Positions 1-10,025 of a stretch of DNA of 64,000 nucleotides are shown one piece after another (positions within the stretch are counted from its first letter, which is position 1; the number at the start of each line of letters is the position of its first letter). Under the pieces are notes generated by a model that was not told the DNA's origin, did not search any database, and saw only the letters and a program-made list of their open reading frames with translations. The position numbers and the translations under genes were made by a program. Origin of the DNA: Bog-950 sp046329495 (GTDB lineage: Bacteria; Bacteroidota; Bacteroidia; Chitinophagales; LD1); NCBI GenBank assembly GCA_046329495.1, contig JAXLUO010000002.1:124001-188000 (forward strand). The letters run 5' to 3'.

Positions 1-907
1 AAGCCAGTTCGTATTTGAAACCTTTCCAGCGTGGTTCGCCGGTTTCTGGGTTGGCAGTTTGCCACCATGGCAAATTGCTCAGGTAGTCCTGCATTTCCTT
101 GGTAGTCATTGTTGGCGTAAAGTAGAATTCAGTAGGTATACCGGGCACACAGTCCATTTTAACGCGGAAGTGAGGCAGGTAGAAACTGTGTAATACATCC
201 TGTGCATTCAAACGCATTAATACCGGATGGCCTTTTACCAGGTACAGCTTATCGCTCATGTAATCATCATGGCTATTCGGATCTGTCCAATCAATACCTA
301 ATTCGTTGGTTGGGGTAATATGCTCCTGGTCGATAATGCGGCGGCCGAATTTGCCATCCTTACCGGGGTAGCGTAACATCCAGTTAAACTGCTTAGCGGT
401 AGCTTCAACAACCATGGTGTTTTTCGCACGGGTATCTTTATTAAAGATATTGAACCACTCATACATACCCATCGCAATTAAACCGGTTAATACGATTGTT
501 GGGATAACCGTCCAGATAACTTCCAGTTTGTTGTTATGCGGATAGAAGTAAGCGTTATGGCCGCGGCTTTCGTTGTAACGGTATGCGAAGTAGAAAAGCG
601 CAATTTGAGTTAAAACGAAAACAATACCGATAATCAGCATGGTAATGTTAAACAGCTGATCGGTTTTAACCCCATGTTCTGATGCCGCCTTAGGAAGCAT
701 TACAGGTGCCAGCTCTTTAAAAGCATAAGCCGAACCTGCAAACATCAAAATCATGAAACCCAATAACAGGTATCCGTTCACGCGGCTTTGGTTGGTGTAA
801 TCAGGCTTGTCGCTCTTTACTTCCAAAGCCAGTTCATTGGCCTTCGAAATAAGCACCAGCACCACAAACAGCAACGCAATAACTACAAAACTTAAGAATG
901 TTGTCAT
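1..907 (-). CDS. coxB: Cytochrome c oxidase subunit II (partial, 3' end outside window)
   Basis: Membrane-anchored subunit that takes electrons from cytochrome c through the CuA centre and passes them to subunit I. The start codon is the ATG at 907-905; about 302 residues are visible. An N-terminal segment and two further membrane helices are followed by a periplasmic cupredoxin domain. The motif LHSFYLPHFRVKMD, which holds the first CuA histidine, is present, as is the PGIPTEF segment. The window ends at YELA, just before the expected Cys-x3-Cys CuA ligands, so these cannot be checked. It follows the act operon in the same direction after a 367-nt gap that contains a stem-loop, an arrangement usual in Bacteroidota, where complex III and the oxidase are co-regulated. 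Confidence 0.95.
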   Translation of the reverse strand, partial: MTTFLSFVVIALLFVVLVLISKANELALEVKSDKPDYTNQSRVNGYLLLGFMILMFAGSAYAFKELAPVMLPKAASEHGVKTDQLFNITMLIIGIVFVLTQIALFYFAYRYNESRGHNAYFYPHNNKLEVIWTVIPTIVLTGLIAMGMYEWFNIFNKDTRAKNTMVVEATAKQFNWMLRYPGKDGKFGRRIIDQEHITPTNELGIDWTDPNSHDDYMSDKLYLVKGHPVLMRLNAQDVLHSFYLPHFRVKMDCVPGIPTEFYFTPTMTTKEMQDYLSNLPWWQTANPETGEPRWKGFKYELA

Positions 908-1274
908 GATAAAATTTATTAGTCCTTTACAAAATCACTCAATCACTGTTAAGCTTTTGAGTCCTATTGTCTCTTTTAGTTATTCCTATTTTTTAACCCT
1001 TCATTTTCGGATCACTTTTTCATTTGTGACCGCTATCACATTTTCATTTTCGGCACAAAAAAAAAGCAATTCCGCCTTTCTCTTTATCACTCTATCATCG
1101 CTGCATCCTTTCGGGTTGCGTTGCAATATTAGATGTAATCTTTCGTGTTACCAATCAACACAGTTTCATGTGTATCAATGGCTTGTTAAACACTCTCTAT
1201 TTTAACATTCTACCGGGTTAAGCAACGCCAAACAGTTGTGTTTGGCGTTGCCCTCCTTCCGGAAGTCTGGGCAA
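908..1274. other. Intergenic region between actF and coxB
   Basis: 367 bp without a credible gene. It holds a perfect 12-bp stem-loop just after actF (1222-1251) and an AT-rich stretch before coxB with runs of T and A on either strand. A 132-residue open frame on the plus strand (807-1205) overlaps coxB and has an unnatural composition, so I treat it as a shadow. A separate coxB promoter could lie here but I cannot place one firmly. Confidence 0.6.
1222..1251 (-). terminator. Stem-loop downstream of actF
   Basis: Perfect 12-bp inverted repeat, GCAACGCCAAAC / GTTTGGCGTTGC, with a 6-nt loop, 24 nt after the actF stop. On the minus strand there is no clear T-tract after it, so it may be a partial terminator or an RNA-stability stem separating the act genes from coxB rather than a full stop. 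Confidence 0.6.
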
Positions 1275-2723
1275 TTACGCCCAGGTTACAGTTAATTTCT
1301 CGCTCTCTTTCAGATATGGATCGTTCTCAGGAACAATCGGACGTTTCTTCAGGTTGTTGAAGAACATGAACAGGAACGCTCCTAAAAATCCTACAAATAT
1401 CAACAGCTCGGCAATACCAATACCTGCAAAGGTGGTTGGTGCGCTTTCTTCTTCATGCTTGCCTTTCTTCTCTTCCATGGCAGTTTCCTTAGCGCCTTCA
1501 GTTTTAACTACGTTCGATTCGGTAGCTGACGGTTGAACCTGTTCGCTTGCAACTTCTTCTTTCTTGGCAGCTTCGTGACCTTCGCCGGCTTCAGCAGCGC
1601 CTTCGTTTACAGCAAAGAACAGGGCTACATCACCTTTACGTTGTTTTTCTAATTTCTCCTGCTCCACTTTTGCATTCCAGTTTGGTTCAACAAAAGTATA
1701 GTTGAAGAAATCTACGTAGTGACCGAAGATCAACAGAGCTGCACCAAAGCCGATCATCTTAAAGTTACGCTTAGCGCTACGCTTAATCAGGAAGAACAAT
1801 GGGAACGCAAAGTTGATGATCAACGAAGCAAAAATGGTGAACTTAAAGTAACTGTCGCTGAAACGTTTAACCCAGAAATTGGTGTCTTCAGGAATGTTAG
1901 CATACCACTGTAACATAAACTGATCGAACCACAGGTAGGTCCAGAAGATAGAGAAACCAAACAACATTTTACCTAAGTCGTGGATGTGGTTCTCGTTGAT
2001 TTGAGGAACGTAGCCTTTCGATTTCAGGTAGATGATGATCAGGATAGTCATACCCCAGGCTGCACAACCGTAGCTGGCAAAGTTATACCAACCAAACAGG
2101 GTTGAATACCAGTGTGGGTCTAAGCACATTACGGCATCCCAGCTGATAGCTGATTCAGTTAAAGCAAATACAACGATAAAAGCTGCTGCTAATAATTTCG
2201 ACTTCTTGTAAACCTTTGGATCGTTCTGATCGGTGCGGGCAAAAAAGTTATCGAAAACAATAGAGAACAATAACCACAATGAAGCATATACCAACACACG
2301 GCCAATCCAAAATGCCGGAGCAAAGAAGATAAGCTTGGTAGAGTAGCGCGGATCGCCGGCACCGGTGTGCAGAATGTGCTTAACGTGATCGTAAAGCGTA
2401 TGCACGTTGCCAAACACGCCCAATGCAATGATGGCTAACAGTAAAAATCCTCCAATACGGGTAAAGCCTGAAAGCGATATAAAGATACGCTTCATCAGGG
2501 TTTGCCAGCCACCGTAAGCCAACTGCGTAGCGGCTACTACAAACAAACCGAATAAACCAATACCTGTAAAGAAGTAGGTGTTGGATAGCAGGTTAGTCCA
2601 GAAACGGCTATGGTTGTTTTCCGGATATAAAAAGAATGAAAGCGCCAGGCCCAGAACACCGGCTCCCATCATCAGGAACAGGTTCTTTTTCAATCCCGCG
2701 GTAAACTCAAATTTTTCGTTCAT
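1275..2723 (-). CDS. actF: Alternative complex III subunit ActF (quinol:cytochrome c oxidoreductase)
   Basis: Integral membrane subunit of alternative complex III, which oxidises menaquinol and reduces cytochrome c. The 482-residue product has about ten hydrophobic helices. ActF is related to ActC and the NrfD family. Between roughly residues 375 and 430 there is a long hydrophilic Glu/Lys/Ala-rich stretch, followed by one last helix (about 432-453) and a short soluble tail. This charged linker is the odd part; the core matches the family. It is the last of six act genes on the minus strand, 32 nt after actE. Confidence 0.92.
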   Translation of the reverse strand: MNEKFEFTAGLKKNLFLMMGAGVLGLALSFFLYPENNHSRFWTNLLSNTYFFTGIGLFGLFVVAATQLAYGGWQTLMKRIFISLSGFTRIGGFLLLAIIALGVFGNVHTLYDHVKHILHTGAGDPRYSTKLIFFAPAFWIGRVLVYASLWLLFSIVFDNFFARTDQNDPKVYKKSKLLAAAFIVVFALTESAISWDAVMCLDPHWYSTLFGWYNFASYGCAAWGMTILIIIYLKSKGYVPQINENHIHDLGKMLFGFSIFWTYLWFDQFMLQWYANIPEDTNFWVKRFSDSYFKFTIFASLIINFAFPLFFLIKRSAKRNFKMIGFGAALLIFGHYVDFFNYTFVEPNWNAKVEQEKLEKQRKGDVALFFAVNEGAAEAGEGHEAAKKEEVASEQVQPSATESNVVKTEGAKETAMEEKKGKHEEESAPTTFAGIGIAELLIFVGFLGAFLFMFFNNLKKRPIVPENDPYLKESEKLTVTWA

Positions 2724-2755
2724 TGCTTTATCTATTACAGTCGTTATCGAAATTA

Positions 2756-3448
2756 TTATTTACCGGTCTTAACCGAATCAGTTGCAGCAGCAACCGGCGC
2801 ATTTACACCAGCCAGTTTTTTGATGTAATGGATCACTTGCCATCTTTCTTTCACATCCAGTTGGTAACCGTAACCACCCATCATACCTTTTCCGTAGCTA
2901 ACGCTGTAGAAAATGTTACCGTCTTTAATTTGTGGTAAGCGGTCGCCGTATTTTGGCGGGCGTGCGGTGTAAGGACCATCACCACCGTTTGGTAATTCTA
3001 CAATCTGGCCATTGCCTTCTCCCTTTTCGCCGTGGCAAACCTGACAGTTGATTTCATACAAACGCTTGCCTTCAGCCAGGTTAGCATCGTTAAACTCTAA
3101 CGGATCAGCTATAGTAGCAGCAGCACGGTCATATTCCTCCTGCCATTTTGCAGGATCATGCGTAAAATGATTTTTTGCCATATAGCTCATCAGCAGGCTG
3201 GCATTGGTTTTTACCTTTTCATCATTCGGAATCCAACCGCGCGGGATGGTGCCTTCTACCGGACGGCGGGCACTTTGCATATAACCGTCGGCGTTCTTAA
3301 ACGGACTGGCCGAATAGGTTTCGTAGGCGTTGCTATAGGTCATATCAGGCATATAGATACTGCCCGGCTCTTTTGGATCGCGTCCGCAAGAGGTTAAAAT
3401 CAGGGCAACAGCCGCAACCGGTAATAACTTTATGAATTGAGTTCTCAT
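2756..3448 (-). CDS. actE: Alternative complex III subunit ActE, monohaem cytochrome c lipoprotein
   Basis: Periplasm-facing monohaem cytochrome c of complex III. The 230-residue product starts with a lipoprotein signal ending in LTSC (Cys21). The haem motif CQVCH is at 135-139, and a Met-rich stretch (KGMMGGYGYQ, about residue 190) probably supplies the axial methionine. A basic, Asp/Ser-containing C-terminal tail follows. It lies between actD (24 nt) and actF in the same operon. In the described complexes ActE sits beside ActA and passes electrons towards the oxidase. Confidence 0.93.
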   Translation of the reverse strand: MRTQFIKLLPVAAVALILTSCGRDPKEPGSIYMPDMTYSNAYETYSASPFKNADGYMQSARRPVEGTIPRGWIPNDEKVKTNASLLMSYMAKNHFTHDPAKWQEEYDRAAATIADPLEFNDANLAEGKRLYEINCQVCHGEKGEGNGQIVELPNGGDGPYTARPPKYGDRLPQIKDGNIFYSVSYGKGMMGGYGYQLDVKERWQVIHYIKKLAGVNAPVAAATDSVKTGK

Positions 3449-3471
3449 CTTACTTAAATAAACTTTTTCAA

Positions 3472-4008
3472 TTATTCGTTTTCAGTAAACACGCGGTCCT
3501 TTACTTCTACCGCACCTTCCTTGCTGCACAGGCTCTTAATTTCGCTGATCTGTGCGTCGGTCAGTTTTTCTGCATCAAACACCAATGCAAAACGGTCATC
3601 AGTAGTACGCTTTTCAAAAATGCGCGGAACGCGGCCCGGCCACAGTTTGTTACGTACCAGGTAGGTTAACACCATACCCCAGGCCGAGAACAATACCGTT
3701 AATTCGAATGTGATCGGAATAAACGATGGCAGCGGCCAGTAAGGCTTGCCACCAATGTTTAAAGGATAGCTGGAAGCCATTACCCAGGTCATAAAGGTTA
3801 GGGCCAGGGTTGTACCGGTGGCACCAAACATAAAACCGGCCGAGTGTAAGCGGGTTTCCTGCAGGCCAAGGGCCTCATCCAATCCGTGCACCGGAAACGG
3901 TGTAAGGCTGTCGTAAATTTCAACCCCGTGGTGGCGGATATGCTCTACGGCATGAACGTATACTTCTTCATGATCCCAGAGACCTACTATGAATTTATTG
4001 CTTGCCAT
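3472..4008 (-). CDS. actD: Alternative complex III subunit ActD (DUF3341)
   Basis: Small membrane subunit, 178 residues, of the DUF3341 family. An N-terminal soluble part (KFIVGLWDHEEVYVHAVEHI) is followed by two membrane helices at about 74-95 and 112-132 and a soluble C-terminal domain. It carries no cofactor motif, as expected: ActD is structural. It is placed between actC and actE, with a gap of about 30 nt to each. Confidence 0.92.
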   Translation of the reverse strand: MASNKFIVGLWDHEEVYVHAVEHIRHHGVEIYDSLTPFPVHGLDEALGLQETRLHSAGFMFGATGTTLALTFMTWVMASSYPLNIGGKPYWPLPSFIPITFELTVLFSAWGMVLTYLVRNKLWPGRVPRIFEKRTTDDRFALVFDAEKLTDAQISEIKSLCSKEGAVEVKDRVFTENE

Positions 4009-4039
4009 TTATTCTGAATTCTTTATCGTTCAACTAATA

Positions 4040-5491
4040 TTAATTCTTTGCATCCTTATCTAATGGACCTACGGTCTGAAAACCCATAAATCCACCATGT
4101 ACGGCACCTTCTTTCTTCGCTCTTTCTGCTTTAGCAACTTCCGAAGAGGTACGGAAGATTGATTTCACCTCGGCAATAGCAATTGTCGGGAAGAAACGGG
4201 CAAACAGTAAGAACAGGAACAGGAATACCGACATAGAGCCAACATAGATGCCTATATCTACCCACGTTGGAGAGAAATAAGCCCAGCTTGAAGGCAGATA
4301 GTCATCAGCCAGCGAGGTAACGATGATTACAAAACGTTCGAACCACATACCGATGTTCACGAATATCGACAGGATGAAAGTGATGTAGATGTTACGACGG
4401 ATAGCTTTGAACCAGTAGAACTGCGGAGAGATAACGTTGCAGCTCATCATCAGGATGTATGCCCAGAAGTATTTACCTAAGATACGGTTGTAGAAAGCAA
4501 ACTGCTCGTACAGGTAACCCGAATACCAGGCAATGAACAACTCGGTTAAGTAAGCAATACCTACAATCGAACCGGTTAATACGATGATCTTGTTCATCGA
4601 TTCGATGTGGTTGATAGTGATATAATCTTCCAGTTTAAACAACTTACGGGTAATGATCATCAGCGTTTCCACCATCGCGAAGCCCGAGAAGATCGCACCT
4701 GCTACGAAGTATGGAGGGAAGATGGTAGTGTGCCAGCCCGGGATAACTGAAGTGGCGAAGTCAAAGGATACGATGGTGTGAACCGATAATACCAGCGGAG
4801 TAGAAAGAGCGGCTAACACCAGTGATAATGATTCGAAACGTTGCCATTGTTTTGCAGAGCCGGTCCAGCCGAAACCTAACAGGTTATACATCCATTTGCG
4901 GAACTTGCCTTTAGAGCGGTCGCGGATGGTGGCAAAATCAGGTAACAGACCCGAATACCAAAACAACAACGATACCGAGAAGTAAGTAGAGATCGCAAAT
5001 ACGTCCCACAACAGTGGCGAGTTAAAGTTAACCCACAACGGACCACGGGTGTTTGGTATAGGGAAGATAAAAGGAGCATCCCATACACGACCCATGTGGA
5101 AGATAGGGAACATACCGGCGCATATTACCGCGAAGATGGTCATCGCTTCTGCGGCACGGTTAATACCAGTTCTGTAACGCTGACGGAACAGCAACAGAAT
5201 GGCGGAGATCAACGTTCCGGCGTGACCGATACCGATCCACCAAACGAAGTTGGTAATATCCCATGCCCAACCAATGGTTTTATTCAAACCCCAGGTTCCG
5301 ATACCGAACCATACAGTCCAGCCAAGGCAGAAAACAAAGAACAGGGCACCTGCTCCGGTAAGCAGTGTGGATATCAACCACATGGCCGACATTCTTTCGG
5401 TGGGAGCCACGAGATCATCGGTGATCTTCGTGTAGTTCTTGTCTAATCCATTGATTAGCGGCTCCCGGAATTCTGATTCATATGCGTGCAT
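4040..5491 (-). CDS. actC: Alternative complex III subunit ActC (NrfD-like quinol-binding protein)
   Basis: NrfD/PsrC-type membrane protein with about ten helices over 483 residues. In characterised complexes it forms a quinol-binding site together with ActB and is proposed to carry a proton path. Features seen are conserved WVWxIGIGHAGT-like and PNTRGPLWVNFNSPLLWD segments early in the protein. It follows actB by 33 nt. Length and position match the family; no break or truncation is seen. Confidence 0.94.
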   Translation of the reverse strand: MHAYESEFREPLINGLDKNYTKITDDLVAPTERMSAMWLISTLLTGAGALFFVFCLGWTVWFGIGTWGLNKTIGWAWDITNFVWWIGIGHAGTLISAILLLFRQRYRTGINRAAEAMTIFAVICAGMFPIFHMGRVWDAPFIFPIPNTRGPLWVNFNSPLLWDVFAISTYFSVSLLFWYSGLLPDFATIRDRSKGKFRKWMYNLLGFGWTGSAKQWQRFESLSLVLAALSTPLVLSVHTIVSFDFATSVIPGWHTTIFPPYFVAGAIFSGFAMVETLMIITRKLFKLEDYITINHIESMNKIIVLTGSIVGIAYLTELFIAWYSGYLYEQFAFYNRILGKYFWAYILMMSCNVISPQFYWFKAIRRNIYITFILSIFVNIGMWFERFVIIVTSLADDYLPSSWAYFSPTWVDIGIYVGSMSVFLFLFLLFARFFPTIAIAEVKSIFRTSSEVAKAERAKKEGAVHGGFMGFQTVGPLDKDAKN

Positions 5492-5524
5492 ATCTCGAGT
5501 TGTCGTTATTAGTTATTAATTCAA

Positions 5525-8500
5525 TTAGGAATTATGGTAGTAATCCAGAATTTCATAATTCTTCTCTTCATCACGGTTACGCACCTGCGTTTTGTATAAC
5601 ACGTTCGGCATGGTGTGTATTTCCTCAATTACGCCAAAGGTTCTCTTATCGGTAAAGTCGGCATAAACAGCGCTTTCTTTGTCGTTGCGGTCGCCAAACA
5701 CAATAGCATTGGTTGGGCAGGCGCTCTGGCAGGCGGTAATAGCATCGCCGTCTTTCAATGGGCGGTTCTCTTTCTTCGCATCCAGTTTAGCACCTTGTAA
5801 GCGCTGCACACAGAACGAACACTTTTCCATTACACCACGTGAACGAACGGTAACATCCGGGTTCAACACCATGCGGGTAAGTGGTTCGTGTAAGCCTAAC
5901 AGTTCGCTGGCAACATTCATATCATTGCTGGTTCCGTATTGCTTATCAAACGAGTCAGCCTGTTGGTAATCGTACCAGTTAAAGCGACGAACTTTATAAG
6001 GACAGTTGTTAGCGCAGTAACGGGTACCGATACAACGGTTGTAAGCCATCTGGTTCAAACCTTCATTGCTGTGGTTAGTAGCAGCAACCGGGCAAACGTT
6101 CTCACAAGGAGCGTTATCGCAGTGTTGGCACAGCATAGGCTGGAACACTACATCCGGATTTTCTACAGTACCGGTAAAATAACGGTCAATACGCATCCAG
6201 TGCATTTCGCGGCTGCGTGTAACCTGGTCCTTACCAACAACAGGAACGTTGTTTTCTGCATTACAAGCTACCACACAGGCGCCGCAACCGGTGCAACTGT
6301 TCAGGTCAATAACCATGGTCCAGTGGTGGCCCGGCTTATCGTGCTCGTAGTAAAGCGTAACCAGTTCTTCCATTATCTCCATTCTGTCTTCATTACCGGC
6401 GTTTTCTGCCTTTTGGTAATCTTTCAGATTGGTCTCTTTTACAATCTTACGGGTCTTCACACCACCCAAATCTTTCAGGGTAATGTTGAAGTGTGTTTGC
6501 GTTAAGGCTACCAAATCGGTTTCAGCAGTTTTGCTGATAGTAGCTTTGGCAATTTCAGTAAAGTTGTCACCGCTTGGTGTTAAAGCGCCAAAGGCGTTTG
6601 CACCAACTTTTAAATCAGGGTGTGCAACACCGGTGCGCTCGTAACCTAAAGCTACACCCAGGGTGCCTTCAGGCATACCGGGTACGGCAACTACAGGTAA
6701 CTTAATGGTGGCACCGTTTGCCGATAAGCTGGCAACAGCAAAACGCTTTTCTTTAAAGTCAGGATCAATGTTGTAACCGTTCTTGTTATACCAGTTAGGG
6801 TTAACCATGATGCAGTTACCCCAGGTAGCTTTGGTAACCGGATCCGGTAATTCCTGTAACCATGGGTTATCGCCCCATTGGCCGTCGCCCATCGAGATAG
6901 ATTCGAAGAACTTAACCTGCATATCGCCGAAAGAACCGGCAGCAGCGCTAACAGCAGCAGCAGCTTCAGCAGCACCTGCACCGTTGTACGCAGCAGTGGC
7001 AGCATTAGCAGCTAATACTACTTCGCCATCGTGGATGGCGTTATCCCAAAATGCCCAGAAACCATTGTAGGTGCTTTGCTTACCATAGTAAGAAGCTTCC
7101 CAGTTTTTCTGCAGGAAATCGTAGTAAGTGCCGGTTTGGCCGCTCCACTTCATCAACGTTTCCTGGAACTGACGGGTATCAAACAATTTAGAGATAGTAG
7201 GTTGGGTAGTGTTCAGGATACCGGCTTTAGGCTCGGCATCGTTCCAGCTTTCCAACCAGTGGCTGTCAGGACATACATACTGACAAGCAGCAGCAGTTTC
7301 ATCTAAACGGTTAGCAAAAGAAACTGACAGGTCAGCTTTCTTCAGTGCATCGGCAAAACCTTTAACCGGTGAGTTGTAAACCGGGTTTGTTTCGTAGAAT
7401 AAAACAGCCTTTATAGAACCATCGTTCAAACCGGCAACCAGTTTGCTGATAGCCTTGTCAGAACCTTTCTTGGTGTTGTAAGGGCGGTCCCAGGTAATGG
7501 TTGAACCATAGCTACCCAGGGCGCTGTTAATGGCGTTAACCAGTAACTGTGCGTTGGTATCGTTGCTGCCTGCAACTACTAATGCATTACCTGCACCGGC
7601 AGCTTTCAGTTCTTCAGCAGCTTTGCCAACTTTAGCATTTTTAGCAGCGCCACCGGCAACTATTACATTGTATAAATCAACCAGCGAGCTTAATTCATCC
7701 GAAGGTTTAACCGGGATACGGGTATCAGCCTTGTAACCGGTAATGGTTGGCACACTTTCAATTTGAATGTGGCGGCTCATGTCCTTCTTCTTGCTGCTAA
7801 CCTTGCGGTTTACGATGTAATCAGCAGAGAATTCGGTTGGAGAGATCCAGGTGCCTAAGAAATCGCAACCTACACCTACAATAACTTTAGCCTTGCTAAA
7901 GTTGTACGATGGGATACTGCGGCTGCCAAACGATTTTTCGTTGGCATCCAGAATACCCGAGTACGAAATACCATCGTATTGCAGGTGTTCAAATTTGCCT
8001 TCGCCCAGCGATTTACCGAATGCATCGATAACGGCAAGGGTTGAAGGAGAATATACCGAAGAAGAGAATAATACCACTTTGCCGGCGGCAGCAGCAGCTT
8101 TCAGCTTATCGCTTATTTCTGCATCTACCTTATCCCAGGTCATCGGCTCTTTGCCTTTGCCTGGGCCTTTGTAACGGGCACCATCATACAGGCTAAGTAC
8201 GCTTGCCTGTGCACGTGCACTGGTGCCACCTTTGGTGATAACCGATAATTTGTTGCCTTCAACTTTTATAGGACGGCCTTCGCGGGTTTTTACCAATACA
8301 GCGCCGTAATCGCCACCTTGTGCAAAGGTAGTAGCGTAGTAATTGGCAATACCCGGAGCCACTTCCTCTGGGCGCCATACATAAGGAATTGACTTACGTA
8401 CGGGCATTTCGCAACTGGCTGCAACAACAGCAGCAGTTACGCTAAAGCCCATCATTTTAAGGAAATCGCGGCGGCTTGATGTACCTGTTGAAATAGGTTC

Positions 8501-8614
8501 GGTAATAGAACTTAAGGCAGGAAGCTCTTCGCTAAACTCCTTATCGGCAATTGCACGAAAGCCTTCCAGTTGCTCCTTCTCTTCTATTCCTTTCCAGTAG
8601 ATTTTATCGGCCAT
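5525..8614 (-). CDS. actB: Alternative complex III subunit ActB, iron-sulphur / molybdopterin-fold protein with Tat signal
   Basis: A 1029-residue fusion of a molybdopterin-oxidoreductase-like domain (no cofactor expected in complex III) and a ferredoxin-like domain with four Fe-S sites. A Tat signal starts unusually late (SRRDFLK at 47-53) and ends in a lipobox-like AASC (Cys68), the 'Tat-variant' layout of this family. Cys groups are visible at about 773 (CTGCGACVVAC), 826 (CQHCDNAPCENVC), 860 (CIGTRYCANNC), 928 (CSFC) and 962 (CQSAC). An Ala-rich low-complexity linker lies around residues 540-570. Electrons from quinol at ActC pass along these clusters to the haems of ActA. Confidence 0.95.
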   Translation of the reverse strand: MADKIYWKGIEEKEQLEGFRAIADKEFSEELPALSSITEPISTGTSSRRDFLKMMGFSVTAAVVAASCEMPVRKSIPYVWRPEEVAPGIANYYATTFAQGGDYGAVLVKTREGRPIKVEGNKLSVITKGGTSARAQASVLSLYDGARYKGPGKGKEPMTWDKVDAEISDKLKAAAAAGKVVLFSSSVYSPSTLAVIDAFGKSLGEGKFEHLQYDGISYSGILDANEKSFGSRSIPSYNFSKAKVIVGVGCDFLGTWISPTEFSADYIVNRKVSSKKKDMSRHIQIESVPTITGYKADTRIPVKPSDELSSLVDLYNVIVAGGAAKNAKVGKAAEELKAAGAGNALVVAGSNDTNAQLLVNAINSALGSYGSTITWDRPYNTKKGSDKAISKLVAGLNDGSIKAVLFYETNPVYNSPVKGFADALKKADLSVSFANRLDETAAACQYVCPDSHWLESWNDAEPKAGILNTTQPTISKLFDTRQFQETLMKWSGQTGTYYDFLQKNWEASYYGKQSTYNGFWAFWDNAIHDGEVVLAANAATAAYNGAGAAEAAAAVSAAAGSFGDMQVKFFESISMGDGQWGDNPWLQELPDPVTKATWGNCIMVNPNWYNKNGYNIDPDFKEKRFAVASLSANGATIKLPVVAVPGMPEGTLGVALGYERTGVAHPDLKVGANAFGALTPSGDNFTEIAKATISKTAETDLVALTQTHFNITLKDLGGVKTRKIVKETNLKDYQKAENAGNEDRMEIMEELVTLYYEHDKPGHHWTMVIDLNSCTGCGACVVACNAENNVPVVGKDQVTRSREMHWMRIDRYFTGTVENPDVVFQPMLCQHCDNAPCENVCPVAATNHSNEGLNQMAYNRCIGTRYCANNCPYKVRRFNWYDYQQADSFDKQYGTSNDMNVASELLGLHEPLTRMVLNPDVTVRSRGVMEKCSFCVQRLQGAKLDAKKENRPLKDGDAITACQSACPTNAIVFGDRNDKESAVYADFTDKRTFGVIEEIHTMPNVLYKTQVRNRDEEKNYEILDYYHNS

Positions 8615-8674
8615 TTTATATTCAGTTAAATCTGTTTATCGTTTTTATTTATTCTCTGTTTGCGTGCTTTACTA

Positions 8675-9985
8675 TTAGTAGTGGCAACGCTGACATTCTG
8701 TTCCACCAATGGTTTCAACAGTTACTTTCTCAATTTCACCGCTCTTCAGCTTCTCGTGGATGCCTTTGTAAGTGCTGTAGAATTGATTGTTGGTATGTAC
8801 TTCACCTTTCTCTTTGTCGTACGTAATACCTACTTCGGTATTGCGGTGGCAGTTGATACACCAGCCCATTGAAAGTGGAGCGTATTGGTAAACTTCTTCC
8901 ATGGTTTCAACCGGACCGTGACAGGTTTGGCATTTCTGCTTACCTGCATTTACGTGCTGTGCGTGGTTAAAGTAAACGTGGTCAGGTAAGTTGTGGATAC
9001 GAACCCATTCAATTGGTTGAGCAGGCTTAGAATAAGTGCCGCTGGCTGCATCCCAACCCACAGCTGCGTAAATCTTAGAGATTTCTTCTGAACCGTATTT
9101 AGGGCCTTTCGATACGTTCTTGTGGCAGTTCATACAGGTATTTAAAGAAGGGATGTTAGAGTGTTTGCCTTTATTAGCTGTTTGGTGACAGTACTGGCAA
9201 TCAATTTTGTGTGTTCCGGCGTGCAGCGCATGCGAGAAACGGATAGGTTGGGTTGGCTGGTAACCTTGTTGACGGCCCAAATGCACACCCCAATCTACGG
9301 TTTTATAACCCAGGGCAACAATGGCAATCAGAACTAAAGCTACAACCCACTTAGGATTTTGGTAGAACGGACGCTCAGGAGCAATCTCTTCACCACGCTT
9401 CTCAGCCAGAATCTTATCTAAACGCTTGGTTACACCGGCAAGGATAGCTACCAGGATAACCAGGAAGAACACAAACAGATACAAAGTAGTACCGGGGCTT
9501 CCACCACCTTTGTTTTCGCCACCGGCAGGTGCTGCGGTAGTTGTAGTTGCAGTCGGAGCAGCAAACATGTCCGAATTCTCAACATACAACAGGATGTTAT
9601 CTATATCGGCATCCTTCAGCGTAGGGAAGGTGTTCATGGGAGCTGGACGGCTGTTAGCCATGTCGATGGCATATTTATAACCGCCACCCACAGCTTCGTT
9701 CCAGTTGTGGATCCAGGTATACAACCACTGTTTGCCGGTTTTGCCTTTAAAGTCGCCGGCACCTTCCCAACGGGCGGTTACGCCTTGCAGAGCAGGACCG
9801 GTACCGTCAGCTTTTGGATTGTGACAGGCAGCACAGTTGCTTTTAAATAATGATTTACCCTCTGTCCATTTTGCCTTGTCAACCTCGGCGTTGGCCATCA
9901 AAATGCTAGCTGTAAATAAAATAGTTAGCAATGATGTAAGGGAAAATTTTGTCTTAGGACGCGCGTAAGATGCTTCTATCTTCAT
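8675..9985 (-). CDS. actA: Alternative complex III subunit ActA, multihaem cytochrome c with extra N-terminal monohaem domain
   Basis: First gene of the act operon. I choose the ATG at 9985 (436 residues), which gives a normal signal segment (SLLTILFTASILMANA); the frame is open 19 codons further upstream. An N-terminal cytochrome c domain has CAACH at 51-55. Then come a helix near 170-190 and a second near 215, and a cytochrome c3-like domain with five CxxCH sites: CQYCH, CMNCH, CQTCH, CINCH and CQRCH near the C-terminus. That makes six haems, one more than the pentahaem ActA described for Rhodothermus. It passes electrons from ActB to ActE or to the oxidase. Confidence 0.93.
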   Translation of the reverse strand: MKIEASYARPKTKFSLTSLLTILFTASILMANAEVDKAKWTEGKSLFKSNCAACHNPKADGTGPALQGVTARWEGAGDFKGKTGKQWLYTWIHNWNEAVGGGYKYAIDMANSRPAPMNTFPTLKDADIDNILLYVENSDMFAAPTATTTTAAPAGGENKGGGSPGTTLYLFVFFLVILVAILAGVTKRLDKILAEKRGEEIAPERPFYQNPKWVVALVLIAIVALGYKTVDWGVHLGRQQGYQPTQPIRFSHALHAGTHKIDCQYCHQTANKGKHSNIPSLNTCMNCHKNVSKGPKYGSEEISKIYAAVGWDAASGTYSKPAQPIEWVRIHNLPDHVYFNHAQHVNAGKQKCQTCHGPVETMEEVYQYAPLSMGWCINCHRNTEVGITYDKEKGEVHTNNQFYSTYKGIHEKLKSGEIEKVTVETIGGTECQRCHY

Positions 9986-10025
9986 TATGACCGGAATTGT
10001 CATGGAATTGTAAAAAATGCGGGGG

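Noticed and set aside
807..1205. 132-residue plus-strand frame over coxB and the gap after it
   Set aside because: Antisense to coxB, Ser/Phe/Thr-rich composition typical of a shadow frame.
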